A DNA stretch of 64,000 bases, taken from Manduca sexta. Lineage: Eukaryota > Arthropoda > Insecta > Lepidoptera > Sphingidae. Numbering within the stretch: the stretch's first letter is position 1; the number at the start of each line of letters is the position of its first letter. Location: contig NC_051135.1 in NCBI RefSeq assembly GCF_014839805.1, positions 13,705,291 through 13,769,290 of the forward strand. Reading direction: 5' to 3'. Positions 35,790-47,540 of this stretch are shown here, piece by piece. The notes beneath the pieces were generated by a model. It ran no database searches and was not told the origin of the DNA. It saw only the letters and a program-made list of their open reading frames with translations. The translations under genes and the position numbers were made by a program.

Positions 35790-35965
35790 TCATATGTCCG
35801 AGGTAACAGGCACTCCTATTGCCATTTACCGGGCATATTTCCAGACTCCGGGCTGATACTAAGCAAAACCCAATATCACTTTGCCCGACCCAGGATTGGA
35901 ACCCGAGGCCGAATGCAATAGTCTTATCGCGCATGCAATACTACGCTACCAAGTCATGCAATACT
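35790..35965 (-). repeat. tRNA-headed SINE, family C, partial copy
   Basis: Minus-strand head with A-box-like ttggtagcgtagtattgcat, B box ggttccaatcctgggtcggg and a shortened body. It abuts the family A copy. Confidence 0.65.
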
Positions 35966-36264
35966 TAGGTACCCTTAGTTATTACTATCTTATCACTACA
36001 ATGTTATAATAAAAATAAAATGGCGTTAACATCCGTTCATTTTAAATTATTAGCCGATATCAGCGTGTCCCAATAGTTTCCTTTGTTAACACACAGGCAC
36101 ATGTTTTTTTAATTTCTTTGGGGTTATAATACGTGAAATAATCGTTTGGGAGCTTTATGAACGCCTATCGGAGGAGTCAGGTAATTTTCATAGAAACAAC
36201 TAGAGGAATTGAAGTAAGTTTAAAAGTTTAGAACTGATTCCTCAGAATTCTGTTTCACAGTAAT

Positions 36265-36395
36265 CATCAGCATCAGGATGCCCACTGCTGAACATGGGCA
36301 ACCAAAGATTTCCATATCGACCTGGAAGGACCTCCTGCGATTTTATTAGGTCATCAGTCCACCTCGTGGGCGGACGTCCGATGCTGCGAAGGAAT
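36265..36395 (-). mobile_element. RTE-like LINE coding fragment
   Basis: The minus strand reads GRPPTRWTDDLIKSQEVLPG followed by the diverged tail (MFSSGHPDADDY). It is the same LINE end as 11590-11785. Confidence 0.65.
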
Positions 36396-36589
36396 AAATA
36401 AACATGATTTATTACAATACGATACGCAGTTGTTAATCTGTGAATATTATCGTTTAGCAAATTGGCTTGACGTACAAGTGTATAATATAAATAACCGCGA
36501 TTAAATCAGTAAATGGTTTCTTTCTTTAAAGATTTAACGAATTTTCTTGTTTAACGGTGATTTATCTGGTGAAATATATGACTTTTTGT

Positions 36590-36735
36590 CATGAAATGAA
36601 ATGAAATGATTTATTTTAATCTGTAAAATATTATACATTATTTAGATTCCGTCAATATTAACTCTACCACCAGTTCGGAAAGCAGTTTTCACCAGAGAAG
36701 AACGGGCAAGAAACTGTGGTGTTGCTCTTTTCAAT
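36590..36735 (-). mobile_element. LINE 3' end with GAAAT tail
   Basis: (GAAAT)n followed by tacattatttagattccgtc, ctaccaccagttcgg and aagaacgggcaagaaact. It is the inverse of the copy at 19940-20090. Confidence 0.65.
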
Positions 36736-37078
36736 CAGTTTAGGGTAAAGACTACAGTACATGATAAAGTAAGAAGAAAAAAAAACAAAAAAGTTTAGAG
36801 CAGTTCATTTATAGGCTCGTGAAATAAGGAATAAATTAATTTACATTTTTATATGACTGCACAACCCTCTCAGGAATCATGAATATGCCTATATAATGTG
36901 AGCGATTTATCTTAAATGTTTGAATTATATTGCACAACGTTTTGTGAGATTCCACGTGAGGTAGTAGTGCGTATCGTATAAAGAGAGTTTGTGTCATGAA
37001 GGCGCAGTATGAAATAATACTCAACGCGAAATTAACGCGTTTATTACAAAACTTGCCGAAATATCTGTGATAACCAAA

Positions 37079-40000
37079 ATGGAGAGACAAGTCAAAGTAC
37101 CTTATGAAGATGCCTTGTGTATGGCAGGTGTGTGTTTAAGTAGTTGTTATTCTTTTTTCGAATAATTGTTCTTTTTTTAAAAAGGCGCGAAAAAATTTAT
37201 TTAGTCTGCCTCATTTTGAAATTTTGTTTAGAGTAAAGATGGTTTTTTAGTGTTCATTGTGTTTATTAGTGAAAATTACTGTTTTTTTTTTTATTATTTT
37301 ATCTATAAGCAATGTATCATACCGGGAAGGTAATAGATTACATTTATAATTTTGAACAATCACTTTTTTATAACCATAGACTAAGTGAAAATTTAATTTG
37401 TGCTCTCTAAAGGAATAATAAGGTGACTTCCCTGTTGTTTATAAAACATATCATATTATCTAAAGGTATTTATATGATGTAATTATCGCGGAAATTACAA
37501 GATTCCGTTTACTTAGCGTATCATTCTATAGTATTTGCTGTAAAGGGTACCAAAGATACAAGAGATCTAATGAATTATTATCTTTTCAATAGTTCTTTTT
37601 AATATTTTCCAGTTCGATGTATTACTTTTATTTATTTTATACATATCACATAGTTTCAAGGCCATTGGGGTATACTTTTTTAAATATTTTTTTGTATACG
37701 TAACGTACGTAAAAAGCGGCGATAGCCTAGTAAAAGCGGCGATAGCCTAGTTGGGTGTGGAACGGACTGCCGAGACGAATGTCTGCAGGTTCAAATCCCA
37801 AGGGCACACACCTCTGACTTTTCTAAAAATCATGTGTGTATTCTTTGTGAATTTATCGTCCGCTTTAACGGTGAAGGAAAACATCGTGAGAAAACCTGCA
37901 CAGCTGAAAAGTTTTCTATAGGAATTTCGAAGGTGTGTGAAGTCTACCAACCCGCACTAGGCCAGCGTGGTGGACTAAGGCCTAATCCCTCTCAGTAGTA
38001 GAGGAGGCCCGTGCTCAGCAGTGGGCAAGTATATAATACAGGGCTGATATTATGTTACGTGTACGGCAAAGTGACCCCACTGCACCTGATGGTAAGTGGA
38101 AAGGGTTCAATAGAATGTCGACTGACAAGAGATGATTACCTCTCGAGAGTCGACATAATTATGTCAACCTGTTAGAACCGGATATACACAGGCTGATCTC
38201 GGAACGCGACACACTTACGTGAGCCACTATGGTGGGTTTTAACACCTTGTGTACGGTGGTCGCTATTCAGGCGAGTTTAAATATTTCCTACCACTTAAGA
38301 CAGTCGCTAATTAATAAACACACACACACATCACGCATTTATCCCCGAATGGGTATGCAGAGGCCGACCAGAGCTCTCACTTTTCGCCAAGTGTGTTCCG
38401 TCCCATGATGTGATAGGAGGAGAGTCTATCGCCATATCGGGCACAAATTCCAGACTCCGCGACGCGATTTTTTTTTATTGCTTTGAATGTCAAGACGAGC
38501 TTGCCGTAGCTATACAACCGCCCAGAAACAATAAAAAGCGCATTTGTCACCGTGAATTACAAAGTAATGTTTGGTATTCTACTGCGCTCGCCATCCGGAG
38601 ACATAAGATGTTAAGTCTTATTATGTCCACACACACTGGCTCCAATATCCGTCCAATCGGAACACAACAGTGACTACACACTGCTGCTTGGCGGTCACAA
38701 ATAGACATTGCGGTGGTACCTACCCAGGCGGACTCTCACATATGAGAGACCTATCACCAATATCTACAGCAATTGCCCATGAAGATGACCTAATTGCTTA
38801 TAGTAAAAAAATCCATTGTTCCAGGGTTCGGCAAGTACAACCTGCTCATGCTTTTACTCTGCGGCAGCATCATCGCTGGCATGTCGTTCGAGATCTTCTC
38901 TGTGTCGTACCTGGTGCCCGGCAGCGCCTGCGAGCTGAACACCACCAGTACCGAGCAGGGACTTATGGCTGGTGTACCTTTGATTGGTAACTGCGTAATG
39001 TTATTAATTTAGAAGGATGTTCGTTATGTAATTAAGGCAAAGCTGAACAGATCTGGATGAAATTTGGCACGAAAATAGCTTGCAGTTTGGAATAGCCTAT
39101 GGGTTACTTTTTATCTTAAGTCTTCACGGAAGTCGCGAGCAAAGGCTAGTGTAAAATCAAATTTAACCTAGTTATTGGTGCATAGGTACAGAAGTTATTT
39201 ATCGCTTTATCTGAAAGAGTTTAAGAGATTGAATTTAAAAGCACAAGTCATGTCTCTCGTATCATTATCTTTCTATAGTCTACTGTTTTGGATTATGTGA
39301 TTTGTCTTTATAGTATGAATTATGATAAGTTTGACAATTCATTTAGTTTTATGCTAAAGTAGCTTTTGTTCGCGGCTCCACTCGCGTGAACAAGTTTTTC
39401 CGAGATAAAAGTTCATCTATATTCCCGGGCTAAAATGGAGCCTATGTTTAAAGTTAGGCCTCTAACAATACCTTGGTGAAGACTGTATTTCTTTTTAAGA
39501 CTATTCAAATTCTGAAAACTGTTTTGGCTTATGTTGCTCCATAATGACTTCCATATTAGTTTTCTTTCATGACCTATTATGTACAGCCAAATGATACAAT
39601 TTTATTATGTTATAATAAAGATGAAGTTACCTCGTCTTTTAAACACGCCAGCTCATGATTACTAGCAATATCAACATTAAATTATAATGTAGTGTTACTG
39701 TAATTTAAGCTATGATACTTCTCCTTCTCACCTACAATGGAAAATTTTCGAAGCTTTTTGCATTGGCCAAAACATCACCGGCCCATTCCTTTTCACTTAA
39801 GGCTGGCAATATTCTTGTTCATTAAGGATTTTTCAGACACACGAGTATAATGAAATGGCATTTCTTAAATGGCGAAAAGACTCTGCCTCACAATTGCAAT
39901 ACAGGACACATTACCTAAAGTCTCAAAGATGATAAGACATCAATTATACTTCATCATTCCTGAAAAACCGGCCGCGTACAAGTTAGTCACCTCATTTTGA

Positions 40001-43000
40001 GGCTCATTATTTATGTCATTATTATTTTTAAAGATAGCATCCATGAAGATCTATTAAAATTCCTCAAGCTAGATAGCTTTTTAGCATAGATGTGCTAAAT
40101 AGACTGAAGATCTGTCGGACAGAAAACAAACATCTATCTGTTTTTTTATTGCTTTGAATGACGAGACGAGCTTGTCTTTCGCCTGATGGTAAGCGATACG
40201 TCCGCCCATAAACAGTAGAAACATCATTCAGCAACTTGAATTACAAAGTATTGTTTGGTATTCCACTGCGCTCGCCATCCTGAGCCATGATTTGTTAAGT
40301 CTTAATTTGTCCAGTAGTTACTTTGGCTACAATATTCTTCATATCGGAACACAACTGTGACTACACACTGCTGCTTGGCGGCAGAGATAGACAATGTAGT
40401 GGTATCACACAGGTGGGCTTTCACATAAATGAGAGACCTACCACCAGTATACGGAGCGATGTAGTCAAAACATGCAACAAAGGTCTTTAAATAAGGATAA
40501 AAAACCTTCTATTGGAGTCTTTTTAACTGGTAACATCTATTTCCAGGTATAATCGCCACGTCACATTTCTGGGGATACCTGGCCGATACCCAGGGAAGGA
40601 AGAAGATACTAACGATATCCATGACTATCAGCTTCATGGCGGGAGCCATGGCGTCTCTCTCGCCGCATTGGATCGTGCTCAGCGCTTTTAAGCTTGTTTC
40701 ATCTTCTTCGTAAGTATTAACAGAATTAAAATGTCTGGTAAAATAAGTATGTTTTGATCGTATAACAAGGTTTTTGCTGAGATGGCCTAGTTGAGGCGGT
40801 TGGCACATGTAATATGTTTTATGCATATTGTCAAAGTCTCACGATACAGGGTTAGCCTAGTTTGAGTAGTTTCTGGCAAGTTTGAACTAAACAATAAAGA
40901 AGTAAATAAAATCAAATATGTTTTTTTTTTTCGTATAACGTGTAAAGCGATAGTAAATTATTCTTTCTCTCTTGTTTCAACGACTTTGAAAACTGCACGC
41001 GCGGTACATCTGCGCTCTGTGGTTCTGGGTTCGAATCCCGGGTCGGGGAATGTGATATACATATATTTTTTTGCTTAGTATGGGCCCAGAGTCTTGAATT
41101 CGTGCCCGATATAGCGATAGTATCGCCACCTATCACATCATGGGACGGACAGACTTGGCGAAAAGTGGATGCCCTAGTTGCGCCCTTACATACCTCTTCG
41201 GGGATAAATGCGTATTGTGTGTTTGTTTAATACTTTGTACTGTATTTCGCTATTATGAGTGATAACAGAAAATCATATTCAATACGAAAAACCTTTTCCA
41301 GGGTATCAGGGGCATACGCGATAGGGCTTACGCTTCTAGGCGAATGTACTCCAAGAGACAAAAGGAATTTGTTCATTATACTTACCACCAGTTTGTTTTT
41401 ACTCTCTACTGGTATCATGGCAGGTAATAACATTCTTTGAATTTTAAAGTGGTAAGTCATAATAAATGATAAAAGTGATTGTGCGTCTGCGCAGCACTAA
41501 ATAGTTACAGCTAAACTTTCTTCGTCTGTTAAAATAGAAATAAGGAAAAATTAATAAAAATATATGTGTTGCAGATGAGTGTCATCTTGGAGACCTTATC
41601 TTGTTTATTAACTCTTAGTATATTATTGTACTTGATTCTAATGACTCAACACAAACTTTAAACAAATATTTTACGCACAGAGTAATAGAGTCTGATATGG
41701 AACTTCTTCTGGAAATTTTTGGGGAAGGCCCATTTTTAGCAGTGGACGTTCTGTGGCTGATGATGATAATGATGATGATGGTACTTCTAAAAAAATAGGC
41801 GAATGTAGTCGCAAAACTCCAGTAAAAAATATAACAGAAATGTTTTCTGGTTCCAGTAATTACCATACCAATTCTACCTCTCACGTTCTCCTATTACATC
41901 CCGTTCCTGGACATCCATTTCAACTCCTGGCGTCTTCTGGACCTGATCTTCTGCTTGCCTTGCGCCATCGGTGCTGTAGGCGTCGCGTGCTCCTTCGAGA
42001 GCCCTAAATATCTCATGACAGTTGGAAGAAGGGACGAAGCACTGGAAACCTTGAAAAACATATTCGTGTTAAACACGGGAAAAGACAGGGAGTTATATGA
42101 GGTACTGGAGAATTCTGATTATGAAACTATGTTTTTAATAGTACCTTACAAGCCAGGTGGAAATAATTACTAACCATTAATCAAGTTTACGTAACAGTTG
42201 TATATTTAATTAATTTTACCAAATTAAATAGTTTGTGAGTGCTACATTTATAATTAGTTGAATAATAACACGTTGGAAGTCTTTGGAAATTTCTATCTAA
42301 AACTTTACGAGATCTTTTGTGTAATACAAGATTTACTAATTTCAATTCGTTTGTGTAACAGGGGTACCAAATCATTACCCCATTTATGCTCCAAAACTGA
42401 TCTTCCATTAGAATGTTTCATTGTTTCTGATTGTCTACGTTTCCAGGTGGACTCTGTAGTTCTTGACGAGGAAAGCGCTACAGCTGCCAAGGGTTTATGG
42501 GCCTCGATGATTGCTCAGACGGTGCCGCTGTTGCGACCACCACTTTTGACCAACACGCTTCTCCTTGCCGCTCTTTTTATTATAGTATTTCTTGGGTAAG
42601 TAAGGGCGATATAATAAGGTTGAATTTATGCATGTCGTATTTTTATACGTGTACAGCAAACTTTCCTACTGCACCTGATGGTAAATAGAGGGTTCCAATA
42701 GAAGGTCGACTGACGAGAGATGATTACCCCTCGGCTGCGACACAATTATGCCGGCCTGTTGGAATCGCATATACACAGGCTGATCTCGGAACGCGACACA
42801 CTTATTTGGGCCACTATGGTGGGTTTTAACACCTTGTGTGCAGTAGTGTAGATGTAAAATATGTCCTATCACCAGCAAATGATAATATCTAGGTATATTC
42901 TAGTTGTTCACATGTAGAGTATTATCTTAAATTTTATGTAGTAGATATTTGTAATACACAAATGTCATGCATTTGTAACCAGTTTTGTAGACATAAGAAA

Positions 43001-46000
43001 TAAAGAAAACGGTATAGAATGTTTCTGACCTGTTCACTTTTACAGCATTGTAAAAGATGAGGAAAAAATTAAATAAAATTTACGTAGAATATTATACTTC
43101 GGTGATGAGTCGATTACTTTATGAGATAGATAAGTTCTGCAAATATGCATCATTGCTATTTTCATACATATGATATATGATAATAATATCAGCCCTGTAT
43201 TATATACTGGCCCATTGCTGGGCACGGGCCTCCTCTACAATCGAGAAAGATTAGACCTGAGGTGATTGTGCTGGCCTAGTGCAGATTGGCAGACTTGACA
43301 TATCATCAAAATGATTAGAGAAAACGTCTAAAGAATGCAGGTTTCCTCACGACGTTTTCCTTCACCGTTAAAGCTAGCGATAATTCACAACGAATACACA
43401 CATGATTTATTAGAAAAGTCAGAGGTGTGTGCCCTTGAGATTTGAACTTGCGGACATTCGTCTTGGCAGTCCGTTCCACACCCAACTAGGCTAACGCCGC
43501 TTATTTGTCCTATAAGATAAAAAAAAAAGTCATGAAACTTACTATGAACAATAAATCTTACACTGTATAAATACAGGATCTATATCTAGCCTTAGAACAA
43601 CGCGCAAACAATGTTATCAGACCGAAAACTAACACGTTATCTAACGAAATAATTCAAAATCAAATAACGTTCGTTTAACAAAAATTTCGCTCCTTTCAGT
43701 AATACTTTATGTGATTAAAAATGGCACGTTTCGAGCCCAGATAGCAATTGTGATGTAATGTAATTATGACTTGTAATATGATGTCGGTCGTTCAGATTTG
43801 TTTGGTACGGCCGTGAACAAGGTTATTCAATTGTGAATTGAAATATCTTCAGTATCAACAGCTCGTTGGTTGCCAGTTGCTGCAACTAATTGATTAAGAA
43901 ATTAGTTGAAGCAACTGTCAACTTGTTCGCTGTTGATTTGTTGTAGCAACTTAGTTCAAGCAACTGTCAGGTTTATAGTGATTGTAGGAATCAAACTATT
44001 GAGAGTTCGTTGTCACGAGCTGTTATTAATAGTAATAAAACAGCGTTTATATTGATTTTATTAGCGATTGGTTATTACTGGCAATTTTTTCTATAGCTGA
44101 TGCTTTTAACACTAAGGGGATAGCCAGCTTTGTCGCTAACCAACTATTTTGCACTTTGGTTTATTACCAATCATTATAATATACCTACACTCACGCCTTT
44201 TATTCCCGGATGGGTAGGCAGAGGCACAACAGCTACATCCACTTTCCGACGTGTGTATTCAGTTCTATGATGTGATAGGAGGCTAGCCTACCGCCACATC
44301 GCACAAATCCAGACTACGAGCTGATATTGAGTAGGAAAACCAAATATTACTGCCCGATCCGGGGATCGAATCTGGGACATCAGCATTGCAGTCGTACCGT
44401 GCTGAAAATATAATCTAATATAATTCTATTATATTTAATGATTATGTATTTTATTTCAGTGTCAACCCGTTTATAGTATGGCTGCCGTATATCATAAACG
44501 CCTTCATGACGTCGGTTCAAAATGGCGACAGGGACATGACCATCTGCGAAATGATAAGGTCTTCAAGCAACAGCAGCGCAGGTGCAGATAATGTGAGGTT
44601 TTATATAGAATAATCCTTTTATAGCTGATCGATTTTACGCAGAATTATCCTTTAGAGCTGGTAGGTTTTATGCAGTCAATCAAATGAAGTACAGACGCAA
44701 ACTATGCTACTTCAAACGGGGATTTGAAGGACATCATAGCCAATATAATGACAAGCAATAATCCAATAAGGGGTGAGGAGAAATTACTGGGTGCGATGGA
44801 ACGTAACACGTACTGTTTAAGGGTGAAGAGGCTTTATTCTTTCTAGTTAGTGTTGTTACAGTTTATGGTCTGTTATGCTACCATAAGACGAGCTGAATGC
44901 ACATCTTTTTTTCTATCGAATGGCTGATGATCTTCAAACGCCTGACTAGATTTTCCTAAGCTATAGCTTATATCCGTTCAGATAGCGATCACCTTGCACA
45001 AGGTATTAAAACCCGCCACGTAAGTGTGGTACGTTCCAGGATCAGCCTTTGTATATCTGGTTAACAGACCGGCATAATTGTGTCGACTGCCGAGGTGTAA
45101 TAAGTCCCTTTTTTCGTCGGGGCTTAATATAATACCACGTCATGCCTTATATCTTAATTAACCTTATATTATTAATATTTCAGCATGCCTCTTGTTCTGT
45201 AAATGCCTTCGCAATGACCATGGTGTTCAGCATTAACTTCATACTGGCGTTCCTTAATATCGTCAGCAGCAAGATTGTCTCTCTCATAGGCAGGAAGAAG
45301 TACTTTATCATACTTCAGGTTTGTGTATTTTTCATTTGTAATAGTCTTATTATTTAATATAATTGAATTTCTATCGCAGATTGTATGTAACAAAAAAAGA
45401 AACAATATTTTTAGTAAAACAAAATATGGCGGTTTAATCATTATTAAATCTATGACAAAAAACCGGATCCTTCTTCATATTTCATCCAATCAATTGTAAT
45501 ATCGAAACATTTGCACAAACATTTATAATATGTCCTTACAAATTTTGAGTCTGTGTGGATACCAACTCTTGAGTTTTACATTTAAAGATATGAAAAAAAT
45601 ATGTCTCGACTTACGTTGTTTCGATTTACGTCGCGTATTTCGAGAACCTAACATGGCGTAAATACGAGGACTGCCTGTATTTTTAATAAGAAGAAGTCTT
45701 AATCTTACTTGATTTCTGTTTTTGCCCAGTTATTGTCCAGTATAGCGGGTCTGGTCATGAACTCAGTGTCTCTTTGGATCGTCAGCGCTATTCTCTTCGT
45801 CTTCTACATGTTTCCGATCGTCAGCTTCGGGTTACTCACCACCTATTCCGTGGATATCTTCCCCACATACATCAAGTACGTTGGTTTTATTATCTTCTAT
45901 CTTTTGGGTTTAAGACATTTGGTTCTTTACAAAATTGTACAGTATGTACATTATTAAATCTTAGATCCTTTGATATTTGTGTTTAAAAATATATATTTTA

Positions 46001-46893
46001 TATAATTGACATATATACCAAAATTAAAATATTTTTTTGCACGTATACTTATATGTAATAATTTGAGTTTCGTAAAAATACAATATGAAGCATAGATAAA
46101 TAACGATGAAAGAAAAAAAAACATGTGAAAGTAGTAGTACACTGCCTTCCTTGAAGAAAGTATTCGATCATTTTTTTATTTAAAAACACGTGTATAGCTT
46201 TGAATGACGAGACGAGCTTGCCGTTCGCCTGATGGTAAACGATACGACCGCTCATAAAAAGTAGAATACTGTAATAAAGGATTTCTATCACTGAGGAAAA
46301 GAAAATACACAAAATCGATATACCTACTTATTTTTATGAGGGTTATCCATTATTCCAGAGCCATGGCAGTGTGCGTGACGTGGATGTGTGGACGTGTAAG
46401 CGCTGTGGTGGGAATAAACATCCTGAAGAACCTCATTGAAAATAACTGTGAGGCTGCCTTTTATATCTTCGGAAGCGTTACTATGTGTAAGTGTAATCAT
46501 TTCTAATATTTTATATATTAATGAATCCCACCTAGCCGAATATCGGCCGCGACTGCGAATCGCGAGAAAACCTGCATATCCGAAGTTTTCTGTGAGTATT
46601 TTGTGGGTACGTGAAGTCTACCAATCCGTACAAGGCCAGCGTGGTGGACTAAGGCCTCCTCTACTACTGAAAGACCCCTTTCAGTAGTAGAGGAGGCCTG
46701 TTCAGCAGTGGGACAGTATATAATACAAGCTGATATTATTATAATTGCAATAACAGACTTTAATTACTTGAACAAACTACTTTGAATAACATATAATTAA
46801 ATATCTATTTCAGGTGGTGGTTTGGTGGGTATGTTTTTACCCTCTGACGAGAAATTAGCAAAACGGATGTCAAAGGGCAACCCTACACCTTGA
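37079..46893 (+). CDS. SV2-like major facilitator transporter, gene 2 (11 exons, 503 aa)
   Basis: Predicted 12-helix MFS transporter of the SV2/organic-cation-like branch; substrate unknown. Exons: 37079-37127, 38825-38986, 40547-40709, 41302-41423, 41857-42101, 42447-42595, 44460-44592, 45184-45318, 45730-45875, 46359-46486, 46814-46893 (TGA). The frame is open over 1512 nt. The first exon starts MERQ, ends YEDALCMAG and joins FGKYN, the family's typical N-terminus. Seen: an acidic residue in TM1 followed by the SYLVP motif, motif A GYLADTQGRKK at 80-90, GECTPRDKR at 138-146, FNSWRLL at 187-193, ESPKYL at 213-218, and TM7 leading into NPFIVWLP. The TM7-TM8 loop has Cys326 and Cys345 and an NSS sequon at Asn334. 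The protein ends GMFLPSDEK plus a polar tail. Length is normal for insect SV2-like proteins and lacks the long luminal loop of vertebrate SV2. Intron 1 is packed with four repeats. It is closer to gene 3 than to gene 1. Confidence 0.92.
37712..38052 (+). repeat. tRNA-headed SINE, family B, with duplicated head (gene 2 intron 1)
   Basis: Full-length copy with B box ggttcaaatccc and tail ataatacagggctgatatta. Its first 20 bases, aaaagcggcgatagcctagt, occur twice in tandem (37712-37731, 37732-37751). Confidence 0.85.
38057..38302 (+). repeat. repeat family D copy (gene 2 intron 1)
   Basis: gcacctgatggtaagtggaa to tttcctaccactt. It directly follows the family B copy. Confidence 0.75.
38318..38462 (-). 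repeat. tRNA-headed SINE, family C, head-truncated (gene 2 intron 1)
   Basis: (CA)n, then catcacgcatttatccccga and body to cacaaattccagactccg, where family A sequence takes over. The tRNA-like head is missing. Confidence 0.7.
38466..38770 (+). repeat. repeat family A copy (gene 2 intron 1)
   Basis: tttttattgctttgaatgtc to atgagagacctatcaccaat. It ends about 55 bp before the acceptor of gene 2 exon 2. Confidence 0.8.
39020..39155 (+). mobile_element. Helitron-like fragment (family E, gene 2 intron 2)
   Basis: gatgaaatttggcacgaaaa core, tatgggttactttttatctt, and end cgcgagcaaaggctagtg with CTAG, but the hairpin is decayed. Confidence 0.5.
39365..39455 (-). mobile_element. Helitron-like 3' fragment (gene 2 intron 2)
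   Basis: Minus-strand end: the gtagcttttgttcgcggctc block with the tttttccgagataaaagttc block. Confidence 0.4.
39456..40135. other. no recognisable feature within gene 2 intron 2
   Basis: Unique-looking AT-rich intron DNA. Confidence 0.5.
40138..40452 (+). repeat. repeat family A copy, full-length (gene 2 intron 2)
   Basis: tttttttattgctttgaatg to gagagacctaccaccagtat. It lies 95 bp upstream of exon 3. Confidence 0.8.
40950..41222 (+). repeat. tRNA-headed SINE, family C, plus orientation (gene 2 intron 3)
   Basis: B box gggttcgaatcccgggtcgg, then the body to cttcggggataaatgcgtat. The only clear forward copy in the window; it ends about 80 bp before exon 4. Confidence 0.75.
41680..41780 (+). 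mobile_element. RTE-like LINE tail with ATG/GAT repeats (gene 2 intron 4)
   Basis: ttggggaaggcccatttt, agcagtggacgttctgtggc and (TGATGA)n tail, the end seen at 11590-11785 and 59845-59920. Confidence 0.55.
42645..42895 (+). repeat. repeat family D copy, full-length (gene 2 intron 6)
   Basis: gcacctgatggtaaatagag to atgtcctatcacc, with all family blocks in order. Confidence 0.8.
43190..43502 (-). repeat. tRNA-headed SINE, family B, full-length (gene 2 intron 6)
   Basis: Minus-strand copy from atatcagccctgtattatat (tail) to the head aactaggctaacgccgctta. B box is read on the minus strand. Confidence 0.8.
43855..43985. repeat. cluster of GTTGC/GCAAC dyads (gene 2 intron 6)
   Basis: Motifs agttgctgcaactaa, agttgaagcaactgtcaact and gttcaagcaactgtcagg recur, forming near-palindromes and an imperfect tandem arrangement. 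Unknown family. Confidence 0.5.
44185..44402 (-). repeat. tRNA-headed SINE, family C, diverged (gene 2 intron 6)
   Basis: ctcacgccttttattcccgg to the head with B box cagattcgatccccgg on the minus strand. It ends about 60 bp before exon 7. Confidence 0.7.
44970..45108 (-). repeat. repeat family D, partial (gene 2 intron 7)
   Basis: gatagcgatcaccttgcac, aaacccgccacgtaagtgtg and gaccggcataattgtgtcga, in reverse orientation. Confidence 0.7.
45603..45683 (-). mobile_element. possible pogo/Tigger-like element end (gene 2 intron 8)
   Basis: The minus strand begins TA-caggcagtcctcgtatttac and runs to cgtaaatcgaaacaacgtaa. CAGGNNNTCCTCG-type ends next to TA are typical of Tc1/mariner-superfamily pogo/Tigger elements. 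Only one end was found. Confidence 0.35.
46190..46265 (+). repeat. repeat family A fragment (gene 2 intron 9)
   Basis: gctttgaatgacgagacgag followed by gccgttcgcctgatggtaaa and the cgaccgctcataa block. Confidence 0.7.
46555..46735 (+). repeat. family B SINE 3' half with quasi-palindrome (gene 2 intron 10)
   Basis: Contains the tctaccaatccgtacaagg block and tail acagtatataatacaagctg. Positions 46652-46673 and 46678-46699 are a perfect 22-bp inverted repeat with a 4-bp spacer, not present in the other copies. Confidence 0.75.
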
Positions 46894-46901
46894 ACAATTG
46901 A

Positions 46902-46907
46902 AATAAA
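46902..46907 (+). promoter_or_regulatory. candidate polyadenylation signal AATAAA for gene 2
   Basis: A canonical AATAAA lies 9 bp after the stop codon of gene 2, followed by AT-rich DNA. Further A-rich signals exist downstream, so the actual cleavage site is uncertain. Confidence 0.4.
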
Positions 46908-47214
46908 TAAGTAACCGAAATATATCTAGATGGGTTCAGATTACCTAACTTCAACGTCCTAGGTAATAAATAAATAAGACTTCTAGGGTCGTATTGGCTT
47001 CAAGAATTTAAATCTACTGGAAACGGAAGATTTATAATAAATACAGGGTCTTACTAAAAATGTGATCTATATCCTAAATTGTTTGAATTAAGAAAAGGAA
47101 AAACCACAAGGCTACTTTTATAGACAAAGAGAATGTAAAATATTGTTGGGTACTTATTTTAATATTTTTTAAGCATAATAAAAGGCTTTTGTAAATATCA
47201 TTATTAATGGACAA

Positions 47215-47540
47215 TGTTTGTCATTTGTAAAAGTCTGGTGGTAGGTCTCTCATATGCATGTCTACTTCTGCCGCCACCACCGCAATGTCTATTTCTGCCG
47301 CCAAGCAGCCGTGTGTAGTCACTGTTGTGTTCCGGTTTGAAGGATATTGTGGCCAGTGTAACTACTGCACATAATGAGACGTAACATCTCATGTCTCAGC
47401 ATGGCGAGCGCAGTGAAATACCAAATAATATTTTGTAGTTCAAGGTGTTGGATGGTTTTTTGCTGATTATGGGCGGTCGGATCGCTTACCATCAGGTGAA
47501 CGGCAAGCTCGTCTCGTCATTCAAAGCAATAAAAAAACAC
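47215..47540 (-). repeat. repeat family A copy, full-length
   Basis: tggtggtaggtctctcatat to the tail ctcgtctcgtcattcaaagc-aataaaaaa. It lies between the convergent genes 2 and 3. Confidence 0.8.
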
